A DNA stretch of 64,000 bases. It comes from Kutzneria chonburiensis (lineage in GTDB: Bacteria > Actinomycetota > Actinomycetes > Mycobacteriales > Pseudonocardiaceae). Position 1 is the stretch's first letter, and each line of letters opens with the position of its first letter. A program made the position numbers and the translations under genes. The stretch spans positions 4,154,001-4,218,000 of the forward strand of contig NZ_CP097263.1 of NCBI RefSeq assembly GCF_028622115.1, read 5' to 3'. Below the pieces are notes generated by a model. That model saw only the letters and a program-made list of their open reading frames with translations, searched no databases and was not told the origin of the DNA. Positions 53,855-61,641 of this stretch are shown here, in pieces.

Positions 53855-55285
53855 ATGCAGCAACTCACCGGACTGGACGCCGCGTTCCTCGCCCTGGAGA
53901 CGACCAACTCCACCGGCCACGTCGGCGGTGTCTGCGTGCTCGATCCGAGCGAGGCGCCGCGGCCGCTGGACCTGGCGCTGCTCACCGAGGTGCTGGGGCA
54001 GCGGCTGCCGCTCGTGCCGGTGATGCGCCGCAAGCTGCTCGAGGTCCCGTTGGGCCTCGACCAGCCGTACTGGGTGGACGACGCCGATTTCGACATCGAG
54101 TACCACATCCGCGAGGTCGCCCTGCCCGGCCCGGGTTCGATGGCCCAGCTGACCGAGCAGCTGGCCCGGCTGCACGCCCGCCCGCTGGACCGGCGGCGGC
54201 CGCTGTGGGAGACGTACCTGATCACCGGCCTGGCCGACGGGCTGGTCGCCGTCTACACCAAGGTGCACCACGCGGCCATCGACGGCGTGTCCGGGGCCGA
54301 GCTGCTGACCGTGCTGCTCGATCTGAAGCCGGAGGGGCGGAAACTGCCGCCGGCCAAGGAGTTCGTGCCGGCCAAGCCGCCGAACCCGGTGACCCTGATG
54401 GCCCGGGTGGCGGCCCGGCTGGCCTGGCGGCCGGTGCAGACCGTGCAGCTGGCCGGCGAGTTCGTGCGCAAGGTGCCGACACTGGCGCCGCTGGTCAGCC
54501 CGCTGGTCGGGGAGATGTTGGGCCTCAACCGCGGCGACGGCAGCGTCATTCCGACCACGTTGGGCCTGGCGCCGAGCACCCCGTTCAACAAGAAGATCAC
54601 CCCGCACCGGCGGGTGGCGTTCCGCAGCGTGAGTCTCGCGGACGTGAAGACGGTCAAGAACGCCTTCGGCACCTCGGTCAACGACGTGGTGATGGGCATG
54701 TGCGCCGGTGCGCTGCGCAAGTGGCTCACCGACCACGAAGCCCTGCCGTCCAGTCCGTTGAACGCGATGATCCCCGTGTCCGTCCGCGACGAGGCGGCCA
54801 AGGGCAAGATGGGCAACCGGGTGTCGGCGATGTTGGCCGTGCTGCCGACCAATCTGGACGATCCCGAGCAGCGGCTGTCGGTGGTGCACGAGGCCACGAA
54901 GGTGGCCAAGTCGCAGCAGGCCACCATTCCGCAGGGCCTGGTCGACGACATCTCCGACTTCGCGCCGCCGGCGCTGACCGCGCGGGTGGCCCGGGTCGCG
55001 TTCGCCACCGGCATGATGCATCGCCTGCCACCGTTCAACATCTGCATCTCCAACGTGCCCGGGCCGAACGTGCCGGTGTACCTGGCCGGGGCCCGGCTGC
55101 TGGCCCAGTACCCGATGTCGGTGATCCTGGACGGGCAGGGCCTGAACATCACGCTGGTCGGCTACCTCGGCGAGCTGCACTTCGGGCTGGTGGCCTGCCG
55201 GGAGCTGGTGCCGGACATCGAGAACCTGGCCACGTACCTGGTCGACGAGCTCAACCTGCTGCTCAAGGCGGCCGCCGCGCGCTGA
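53855..55285 (+). CDS. Wax ester synthase/diacylglycerol acyltransferase (WS/DGAT)
   Basis: 476 residues. The catalytic motif HHAAIDG is at 138-144 (His138, His139, Asp143), and the C-terminal NICISNVPGPNVPVYLAGA block is typical of the family. It transfers fatty acyl-CoA to diacylglycerol or fatty alcohols, giving triacylglycerol or wax for storage. ATG 53855 follows GAAGGG. Two hydrolases lie upstream, and an XRE regulator plus HBHA/phasin-like protein downstream, together forming a likely lipid-storage locus. Confidence 0.94.
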   Translation: MQQLTGLDAAFLALETTNSTGHVGGVCVLDPSEAPRPLDLALLTEVLGQRLPLVPVMRRKLLEVPLGLDQPYWVDDADFDIEYHIREVALPGPGSMAQLTEQLARLHARPLDRRRPLWETYLITGLADGLVAVYTKVHHAAIDGVSGAELLTVLLDLKPEGRKLPPAKEFVPAKPPNPVTLMARVAARLAWRPVQTVQLAGEFVRKVPTLAPLVSPLVGEMLGLNRGDGSVIPTTLGLAPSTPFNKKITPHRRVAFRSVSLADVKTVKNAFGTSVNDVVMGMCAGALRKWLTDHEALPSSPLNAMIPVSVRDEAAKGKMGNRVSAMLAVLPTNLDDPEQRLSVVHEATKVAKSQQATIPQGLVDDISDFAPPALTARVARVAFATGMMHRLPPFNICISNVPGPNVPVYLAGARLLAQYPMSVILDGQGLNITLVGYLGELHFGLVACRELVPDIENLATYLVDELNLLLKAAAAR

Positions 55286-55318
55286 CGTTGCGTAGGCCAC
55301 TTCGCAGGTGCTTGACGT

Positions 55319-55335
55319 ACCACGCACCGCGTGGT
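55319..55335. promoter_or_regulatory. Candidate XRE operator in the promoter
   Basis: ACCACGC and GCGTGGT form perfect 7-bp arms around ACC. It lies just downstream of a -35-like TTGACG (55312-55317) and upstream of the XRE gene, suggesting autoregulation. Confidence 0.5.
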
Positions 55336-55377
55336 TTCCTTGTGTCATCAGGTTGAGCGGCTCGAGGGAGGTCGGAG

Positions 55378-55737
55378 ATGGCGGACCAGCACAGTGAGGC
55401 CCTCTCCGACCTCGGCAAGTACATCCGGGCGCAGCGCGAGGTCGCACGGCTCTCGCTGCGTCACCTCGCCCGGGTCACCAACGTGTCCGACTCGTATCTG
55501 AGCCAGGTCGAGCGGGGCCTGTACCGCCCGTCGGCCGAGGTGCTCAAGTCGATCGCCGCCGGTCTCGGCATTTCCGCCGACGACCTGTTCCGCCGGCTCG
55601 GCTGGCTCGACCAGGACGGCTCCGATGCCGCGTCCGAGCCCAGCGTGCTGGCCGCCATCGCCGCCGACGAGCGCCTGAGCCCCGCTCAGAAATCCGCGCT
55701 CGCCCAGACGTACCAGGCCATGGTCGGCGACAGCTGA
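55378..55737 (+). CDS. XRE family regulator next to HBHA/phasin-like gene
   Basis: 119 residues. The helix-turn-helix is clear (SLRHLARVTNVSDSYLSQVE RGLYRPS, about 25-50), with a short helical C-terminus. It resembles the XRE regulators next to heparin-binding haemagglutinin (Rv0474-Rv0475) and the regulator of the lipid-droplet protein MLDS in Rhodococcus. GGGAGG precedes the ATG. The downstream gene, 69 bases later, is the probable target. An operator-like palindrome lies upstream. Confidence 0.9.
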   Translation: MADQHSEALSDLGKYIRAQREVARLSLRHLARVTNVSDSYLSQVERGLYRPSAEVLKSIAAGLGISADDLFRRLGWLDQDGSDAASEPSVLAAIAADERLSPAQKSALAQTYQAMVGDS

Positions 55738-55806
55738 TCTTCGTTTCACCCTTCCACGGCACCGCCCTGCCCTTTTCACGCCCCTTTCCTTGAGGAGAAG
55801 ACTGCC

Positions 55807-56112
55807 ATGACCACGTACAGCGAGCTGACCCAGCAGTTCGGCGACCAGTACGTCGCCGCCGTCAAGCGCACCGGTGACGCCGTCGCCGACGGTGTCACCC
55901 GCCTGACCTCTTTGGTCGACCTGGACAAGGTCCCCTTCGTCGCCGACATCGCCAAGACCGTCACCGCCTTCGGCGCCACCCTGCCCCAGCCCGCCGACAT
56001 CGTCGAGGCCAACTTCGCCCTGGCCGAGCGCGTCGTCGTCGCCCAGCGCGACTTCGCCACCCGCGTCCTCGGCAAGGTGGAGCCGAAGGCCGAGGACAAG
56101 TCCGCCGGCTGA
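55807..56112 (+). CDS. HBHA/phasin-like lipid-droplet or surface protein
   Basis: 101 residues, almost entirely helical and amphipathic, with alternating Val/Ala and Lys/Asp positions and a Lys-rich end (VEPKAEDKSAG). It resembles a short version of heparin-binding haemagglutinin and of phasin or MLDS-type lipid-droplet proteins. It has no signal peptide. Strong ribosome site GAGGAGAAG. The setting next to XRE and WS/DGAT supports a coat or DNA-tethering role on storage lipid droplets; this is inferred. The Lys-rich tail is much shorter than in mycobacterial HBHA. Confidence 0.78.
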   Translation: MTTYSELTQQFGDQYVAAVKRTGDAVADGVTRLTSLVDLDKVPFVADIAKTVTAFGATLPQPADIVEANFALAERVVVAQRDFATRVLGKVEPKAEDKSAG

Positions 56113-56135
56113 CCCCAGCCCCTTCCCCTTACCCC

Positions 56136-56245
56136 CACGTGAGTGGCTCATTTGGCCTCCACCCCCACCTAAGCCACTCACGTGCCTCCCGGCTCCCCAC
56201 GTGAGTGGCTCATTTGGCTTCCAGACCCAACTGAGCCACTCAGGT
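56136..56245. repeat. Tandem pair of palindromic hairpins
   Basis: Unit 1 has perfect arms CACGTGAGTGGCT (56136-56148) and 56172-56184. Unit 2 repeats CACGTGAGTGGCTCATTTGG (56198 on), pairing with 56232-56245 with one mismatch. The two units are about 62 bases apart and similar along their length. They fill most of the 285-base gap after the phasin-like gene. Confidence 0.75.
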
Positions 56246-56366
56246 AGAGCAACCCCCAGCGGCGGCCCCGGGCAGCTCTGTCCGGTTTTCCGAGGGCGCC
56301 GGTCAGCGCTCTCCGCATGCGGGTGGTCTTGGTTGACACCCCCGAACCTTGCTCCTAGCCTCCCCG

Positions 56367-56382
56367 TAGAAAGGCTTTTCTA
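56367..56382. promoter_or_regulatory. Candidate LacI-family operator
   Basis: TAGAAAGGCTTTTCTA is a 16-base near-palindrome (7 of 8 positions pair). It is just upstream of the ribosome site of the oxidoreductase gene. The LacI gene at the end of this operon is the likely binder. Confidence 0.55.
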
Positions 56383-56397
56383 TGCGGGAGGTGGCGC

Positions 56398-57549
56398 GTG
56401 GCGCGGAGGACCGTCGGGGTGGCCATGAACGGGGTTACCGGGCGGATGGGCTACAACCAGCATCTGCTCCGCTCCGTGCTGGCCATCCGCGACCAAGGCG
56501 GCCTGGCCACGGCCGACGGCACGGTCATCTGGCCGGAACCGGTGCTCATCGGGCGCAACGAGGACCGCATCCGGGCGATCGCGGAGCAGCACGGTCTCGA
56601 GCGCTGGACGACGGATGTGGCCAAGGCCCTGGCCGAGCCGGACGTGGAGATCTACTTCGACGCCCAGGTGACCTCGGCCCGCAAAGAGGGCGTGCTGGCG
56701 GCGATCGACGCGGGCAAGCACATCTACTGCGAGAAGCCGACGGCCGAGTCCCTTGACGACGCGCTGGACCTGGCCAGGCAAGCCGCCGCGGCCGGGGTGA
56801 AAACCGGTGTGGTGCAGGACAAACTGTTCCTGCCGGGGTTACGCAAGCTCAAGCGGCTGGTCGACGGGGGCTTCTTCGGCCGGGTGCTGTCGGTCCGCGG
56901 CGAGTTCGGCTACTGGGTGTTCGAAGGCGACTGGCAGCCGGCGCAGCGCCCGTCCTGGAACTACCGGGCCGAGCAGGGCGGCGGCATCGTGCTCGACATG
57001 TTCTGCCACTGGCAGTACGTCTTACGCGACATCTTCGGCCCGGTCCGCAGCGTGCAAGCGCTTACCGCGACCCACATCCCCGAGCGGGTGGACGAGCGCG
57101 GCCTGCCCTACGCGGCAACGGCCGACGACGCGGCGTACGGGATTTTCCAGCTGGACAACGGAATCGTGGCCCAGATCAACTCGTCCTGGGCGACAAGGGT
57201 GAACCGCGACGAGCTCGTCGAGTTCCATGTGGACGGAACCGAGGGCAGCGCGGTCGCCGGACTGCGGCACTGCCGCGTGCAACACCGTTCCATCACGCCG
57301 AAAGCGGTGTGGAACCCCGATCTGCCGTCCCCGGTGGACTTTCGCGCGCAATGGCAGGAAGTCCCGGACAACACCGCGTTCGACAACGGCTTCAAGGAGC
57401 AGTGGGAACTGTTCCTCCGCCACGTGGTGCTGGACGAGCCGTGGCACTGGGACCTGCTCGCCGGCGCACGTGGTGTGCAACTGGCGGAGCTGGGCCTGAA
57501 GTCGGCGGCCGAGGGCCGTCGCATCGCCGTCCCGGAGCTAACGCTGTGA
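56398..57549 (+). CDS. Gfo/Idh/MocA family oxidoreductase
   Basis: 383 residues. The N-terminal Rossmann part has VAMNGVTGRMGYNQ, the EKPTAES motif with the conserved Lys, and a substrate domain with AEQGGGIVLDMFCHWQY. Sugar or polyol dehydrogenase in a LacI-controlled operon. GTG 56398 follows GGGAGG by 6 nt. GTGA overlap with the next gene. Paired with DUF993 and a sugar isomerase, the set looks like catabolism of an unusual sugar or sugar acid. Confidence 0.88.
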   Translation: MARRTVGVAMNGVTGRMGYNQHLLRSVLAIRDQGGLATADGTVIWPEPVLIGRNEDRIRAIAEQHGLERWTTDVAKALAEPDVEIYFDAQVTSARKEGVLAAIDAGKHIYCEKPTAESLDDALDLARQAAAAGVKTGVVQDKLFLPGLRKLKRLVDGGFFGRVLSVRGEFGYWVFEGDWQPAQRPSWNYRAEQGGGIVLDMFCHWQYVLRDIFGPVRSVQALTATHIPERVDERGLPYAATADDAAYGIFQLDNGIVAQINSSWATRVNRDELVEFHVDGTEGSAVAGLRHCRVQHRSITPKAVWNPDLPSPVDFRAQWQEVPDNTAFDNGFKEQWELFLRHVVLDEPWHWDLLAGARGVQLAELGLKSAAEGRRIAVPELTL

Positions 57550-58568
57550 GTAGCCGGGTCGTTTTCGCCGCTGCGCATGTCGTCGCCGATCCGGACGACA
57601 GCACGCGGCTGGACTGGGACGCCACGATGGCGTTTCGCCGTCATCTCTGGCAGTTGGGCCTTGGTGTCGCCGAGGCGATGGACACCGCGCAGCGGGGCAT
57701 GGGCCTGGACTGGTCGACGGCGGCCGAGCTGATCAAGCGCAGCGCCGCCGAGGCTGACGGCGGCCTGATCGCCTGCGGCGCCGGCACCGATCAGCTGGCG
57801 GGGCCGGCAACCGGTCTTGACGACGTGATCGCGGCCTACACCGAGCAGCTGTCGGTGGTGGAAAGCGCTGGGGCGCAACCCATCCTGATGGCCAGCCGGC
57901 AGCTGGCGGCGACCGCCCGTGACGCCGACGACTATCACGAGGTGTACGGCCGGCTGCTGAACCAGGTGTCGGACAAGGCGATCCTGCACTGGCTGGGCCC
58001 GATGTTCGACCCGGCGCTGACCGGCTACTGGGGCAGCGAGGATCTCGACCAGGCGACCGAGACGTTCCTGGCGGTGATCGAGGCCAACGCCGGGCGCGTC
58101 GACGGCGTGAAGATCTCGTTGCTGGACGCGGAACGCGAGATCCAGCTGCGACGCCGACTGCCGAAGGGCGTGCGCTGCTACACGGGCGACGACTTCAACT
58201 ACCCGCGACTGATCGCCGGCGACGAGCAGGGGCACAGCGACGCCCTGCTGGGCATCTTCGACCCGCTGGCCGTCGTGGCCGCGCGGGCGCTGGCCCACCT
58301 GGACGACGGCGACACCGCGGGCTTTCTGTCCACATTGGAGCCAACGGTTCCGTTGGCCCGACACGTCTTCGAGCCGCCGACCCGGTTCTACAAGACGGGC
58401 GTGGTGTTCCTGGCCTGGCTCGCCGGTCACCAGGACCACTTCAGCATGATCGGCGGTCTGGAGACCGCACGCTCCCGTGAACACCTGCTGCGCTGCTACG
58501 AACTCGCGGCCGAGCTGAACCTGTTCCCCGATCCCGAGTTGGCCGCGAGCCGGGTGGCGCTGCTATGA
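57546..58568 (+). CDS. DUF993 family protein (aldolase-like)
   Basis: 340 residues. DUF993 proteins look like TIM-barrel, dihydrodipicolinate-synthase-type enzymes. Visible pieces are DGVKISLLDAEREIQLRR, with a central Lys, and GDDFNYPRLIAGDEQGHSDALLG. Usually found with Gfo/Idh/MocA and isomerase genes in sugar catabolic operons; a retro-aldol step is the likely role, unproven. GTG 57546 and the following ATG at 58565 both overlap neighbouring stops. Confidence 0.88.
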   Translation: MSSRVVFAAAHVVADPDDSTRLDWDATMAFRRHLWQLGLGVAEAMDTAQRGMGLDWSTAAELIKRSAAEADGGLIACGAGTDQLAGPATGLDDVIAAYTEQLSVVESAGAQPILMASRQLAATARDADDYHEVYGRLLNQVSDKAILHWLGPMFDPALTGYWGSEDLDQATETFLAVIEANAGRVDGVKISLLDAEREIQLRRRLPKGVRCYTGDDFNYPRLIAGDEQGHSDALLGIFDPLAVVAARALAHLDDGDTAGFLSTLEPTVPLARHVFEPPTRFYKTGVVFLAWLAGHQDHFSMIGGLETARSREHLLRCYELAAELNLFPDPELAASRVALL

Positions 58569-59389
58569 GCAATCTCCAGCGGCTGAGCATCAACAGCGAG
58601 ACGATCAAGCAGTGGTCGCTCGAAGAGCTGGTCGCCGGCTGTGTCGACGCGGGCGTGCCGGGCATCGCGCCCTGGCGGGAACCGGTCGCGACGTACGGGC
58701 TGGCCAAGGCGGCGCGGCTGATCCACAACGCCGGGCTCACGGTCACCAGCCTGTGCCGCGGCGGTTTCTACACGGCCAGAGAACCGGCCGAGCGCAAGCA
58801 GGCCCTGGACGACAATCGCCGGGCGATCGACGAGGCAGCTGAACTGAACAGTCCAGTACTGGTCCTCGTCTCCGGCGGGCTGGATGACCGCGACCTCAAG
58901 GGCGCCCGCGGCCGGGTGGCCGACGCGCTGGCCGAGCTCGCGCCGTACGCCGGCGAACGCCGCGTCACGCTGGCCATCGAGCCGCTGCACCCGATGTTCT
59001 GCTCCGACCGCTGCGTGGTCTCGACCCTGAAACAGGCCTTCGACCTGGCCGAACCGTTCCCGAAAGAGCAGGTCGGCGTGGTCGTCGACACCTATCACTG
59101 CTGGTGGGAACCCGATCTCGACGACCAGATCGCCCGGCTCGGCGCGGCCGGCCGGATCGCGCTGTTCCAGGTCGCGGACTGGATCACCCCGCTGCCCGAA
59201 GGCGTCCTGCTCGGCCGGGGCCAGCTCGGCGACGGCCACGTCCCGCTGCGGGACATACGCCACCAAGTCGACGCCAGTGGCTACCAAGGGCCCGTCGAGG
59301 TGGAGATATTCAACGCCGACCTGAGGAAACGCAACGGGGCCGAGGTGCTTGCCGAGGTCATTCGGCGCTACCGTGATCACCTGGTCTGA
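58565..59389 (+). CDS. Sugar phosphate isomerase/epimerase (TIM barrel)
   Basis: 274 residues, xylose isomerase-like. Metal ligands appear in LAIEPLHPMF (Glu), VVDTYHCWWEPDL (Asp/His) and VEVEIFNADLR (late Glu). It isomerises a keto sugar or keto-inositol. ATGA overlap with the DUF993 gene; 24 bases before LacI. Functionally parallel to the isomerase at 1.8-2.6 kb but clearly different in sequence. Confidence 0.89.
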   Translation: MSNLQRLSINSETIKQWSLEELVAGCVDAGVPGIAPWREPVATYGLAKAARLIHNAGLTVTSLCRGGFYTAREPAERKQALDDNRRAIDEAAELNSPVLVLVSGGLDDRDLKGARGRVADALAELAPYAGERRVTLAIEPLHPMFCSDRCVVSTLKQAFDLAEPFPKEQVGVVVDTYHCWWEPDLDDQIARLGAAGRIALFQVADWITPLPEGVLLGRGQLGDGHVPLRDIRHQVDASGYQGPVEVEIFNADLRKRNGAEVLAEVIRRYRDHLV

Positions 59390-59413
59390 ACGGGACGAAT
59401 CCGGGGGTTCCAC

Positions 59414-60448
59414 ATGCCCGTCACGCTGGTCGAGGTGGCCGCTCGCGCCGGCGTGTCGCCGGCCACGGTGTCCCGTGTGCTCAACGGCAACTACCCGGTC
59501 GCGGAAAGCACGCGGCAGCGGGTCGAGGAGGCCGTGCGCGAGCTGGACTACGTGGTCAACGCCCACGCCCGAGCCCTGCTGCACGCGACCAGCGGCATCG
59601 TCGGCGTGGTGCTCAACGACGCGTCCGACCCGTTCTTCGCCGGCATCGCCCGTGGCATCCAGGGCGCGGCCGCCGAGACCAGCCGGCTGTCCGTGATCTG
59701 CAATTCCGAGGGCGACCCCGAGCAGGAGTTCGCCTTCCTCGACCTGCTGCGCGGGCACCGCGCCGACGCCGTGATCCTGGTCGGTGCGGCGCCGGAGGAC
59801 GAGGAGTACCGCGCCGCGGCGATCGCGCGAGCCAAGGGCCTGCGCAGCAGCGGCACACGGCTCGTGCTGTGCGGCCGCCCCGCCCCTGGCGACGACGCGC
59901 CCGGCGATGTCGTGACGATCGACAACGAGGGCGGCTCCATCGCCATCACCCGGCACCTGGTCGAGCTGGGCCACCGGCGCATCGCCTACGTCACCGGTCC
60001 CGACGGCCGCAGCACCACCACCGCCCGGCTGGCCGGTTTCCGCGCCGCGCTGGCCGAGGCCGGCCTCGCCGTCGACGAGAACCTGGTCGTACACGGCGAC
60101 TTCAGCCGCCAGGCCGGCCGCGAGGCAGTGGAGCGCCTGCTCGCCGCCGGCCACGACTTCACCGCCGTGCTGGCGGCCAACGATCTCGTGGCCGCCGGCG
60201 CCGTCAGCGCACTGCGCGCCGCCGGCAGGAGCATCCCCGACGACGTCTCGGTTGCCGGCTACGACAACCTGCCCACCGCCGTCGACGTGTGGCCCAACCT
60301 CACCACCGTGCACGTGCCGTTGGAGGAGATCGGGCGCAAGGCCGTCGAGCTGGCCTTCGGTCCCGGCAACGCCCAGGAGACGACCGTGGTCACAGTTCCG
60401 ACGGAGCTGGTTGTTCGAGACTCGACGGCCGGCCCAGCGACAGGCTGA
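59414..60448 (+). CDS. LacI family repressor
   Basis: 344 residues. The N-terminal helix-turn-helix VTLVEVAARAGVSPATVSRVLN is at about 3-24, with the hinge near 50-60, followed by a periplasmic-binding-like sugar sensor domain. It probably represses the operon through the near-palindrome at 56367-56382 and is induced by its sugar. Its 3' end overlaps the convergent LtrA gene by 59 bases, unusually long. Confidence 0.92.
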   Translation: MPVTLVEVAARAGVSPATVSRVLNGNYPVAESTRQRVEEAVRELDYVVNAHARALLHATSGIVGVVLNDASDPFFAGIARGIQGAAAETSRLSVICNSEGDPEQEFAFLDLLRGHRADAVILVGAAPEDEEYRAAAIARAKGLRSSGTRLVLCGRPAPGDDAPGDVVTIDNEGGSIAITRHLVELGHRRIAYVTGPDGRSTTTARLAGFRAALAEAGLAVDENLVVHGDFSRQAGREAVERLLAAGHDFTAVLAANDLVAAGAVSALRAAGRSIPDDVSVAGYDNLPTAVDVWPNLTTVHVPLEEIGRKAVELAFGPGNAQETTVVTVPTELVVRDSTAGPATG

Positions 60449-61520
60449 ACACCACCAGCAGCACGACGACCAGGGCCGTGGCCGGCACTGCCCACGGCGT
60501 CAGCGGCGTGAGCAGGACCAACGCCGCCGCCAGCAGGTGCACGGCGTCCAGCACGTGTTCCTTCCGCGGCCGCACCTGCAACGCCCACGCGCTGAGCACG
60601 TACACCGCCACCGGCACGGCCACAGCCCAGCCGATGTGGTCGTGGGCCTCGACGGCCTCCTCCAGCCCCGCGCCGACGGCCGCCGCCGAGGCGAAGACGA
60701 GGTAGTGGCTGTAGCCCCAGATGATCGACGTACGCAGCGAGGTCAGCAGGTAGAACACGGGCCGGTCGAAGTACAGCCACCACATGCCGAACACGATCAG
60801 CAGCCCGCTCGCGGCCAGCGTGGCCAGGTCGCCGACGCCGGTGCCGGAGTCCAGCGCCGCCTGGGTGGCCGTGGTCGCGGCCAGCACCGACTCGCCCAAC
60901 ACGATCAACGTGAACAGGCTGTACCGCTCGGTGATGTGGTGCGGATGCCACGTGGTCGGCTCCGCGCTCTCGGCGAAGATCGGCACGGCCATTTCCAGCA
61001 GCACGAACACCCCGAACGCCCACAGCGGCAGCAGCGGCAGGCACACCCACAGCACCTGGGCGACGAAGATGCCGCCGGCGTAGCGCAGAGCGGTCCGGCG
61101 GCGGTCGGGGTCGGCCTTGGCCGCACGCAGCCACTGGCTGACCATGGCCAGCCGCATCACCACGTACCCCGCGATCACGATGCGGAAGTCGTCGTCGAAC
61201 GCCCGCGGCACACCGGCCGCCATGATCAGCACACCGGTGATCTGCACCAGCGTGGTCGTCCGGTAGACGCCGTCGTCGGTGTCGTAGGCGGTGGCGAACC
61301 AGGTGAAGTTCATCCAGGCCCACCAGATACCGAAGAAGATCATCGCGTAGTGCAGCACCCCGTTGCCGGGGTGATCGCTGCCCAGCGCGTGGTGCAGCTG
61401 CGCCGCCGCCTGCGAGACGGCGACCACGAAACACAGGTCGAAGAACAGCTCCAGCGGGGTCGACACCCGGTGCACCTCGTGCATGCCCCGGGGACGCATC
61501 AACCGGTACCACGTAGTCAC
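60390..61520 (-). CDS. LtrA family membrane protein
   Basis: 376 residues from GTG 61520; ATG 61499 and GTG 61535 are alternatives. The start STPLELFFDLCFVVAVSQ is the hallmark of low-temperature-requirement A proteins, followed by about ten hydrophobic helices and the ITERYSLFTLIVLGES motif. Function is poorly known in bacteria. The 59-base overlap with LacI at the 3' end means convergent transcripts are antisense to one another. Confidence 0.87.
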   Translation of the reverse strand: MTTWYRLMRPRGMHEVHRVSTPLELFFDLCFVVAVSQAAAQLHHALGSDHPGNGVLHYAMIFFGIWWAWMNFTWFATAYDTDDGVYRTTTLVQITGVLIMAAGVPRAFDDDFRIVIAGYVVMRLAMVSQWLRAAKADPDRRRTALRYAGGIFVAQVLWVCLPLLPLWAFGVFVLLEMAVPIFAESAEPTTWHPHHITERYSLFTLIVLGESVLAATTATQAALDSGTGVGDLATLAASGLLIVFGMWWLYFDRPVFYLLTSLRTSIIWGYSHYLVFASAAAVGAGLEEAVEAHDHIGWAVAVPVAVYVLSAWALQVRPRKEHVLDAVHLLAAALVLLTPLTPWAVPATALVVVLLVVFSLSLGRPSSLEQPAPSEL

Positions 61521-61641
61521 GCCGCATACTCTCACCCACCAGCGGCGATTCCCGCTCGGCGACCCACCGAACGGAGGTTTCCTGCCTCAGTTACCGGCTC
61601 GGTAGGCTCGCACCGCTACCGGACGACGTCGGGAGAGCGGG

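Noticed and set aside
61536-61641. Operator in the gap between LtrA and the LuxR-type gene
   Set aside because: TACCGG occurs more than once but without consistent spacing or symmetry.
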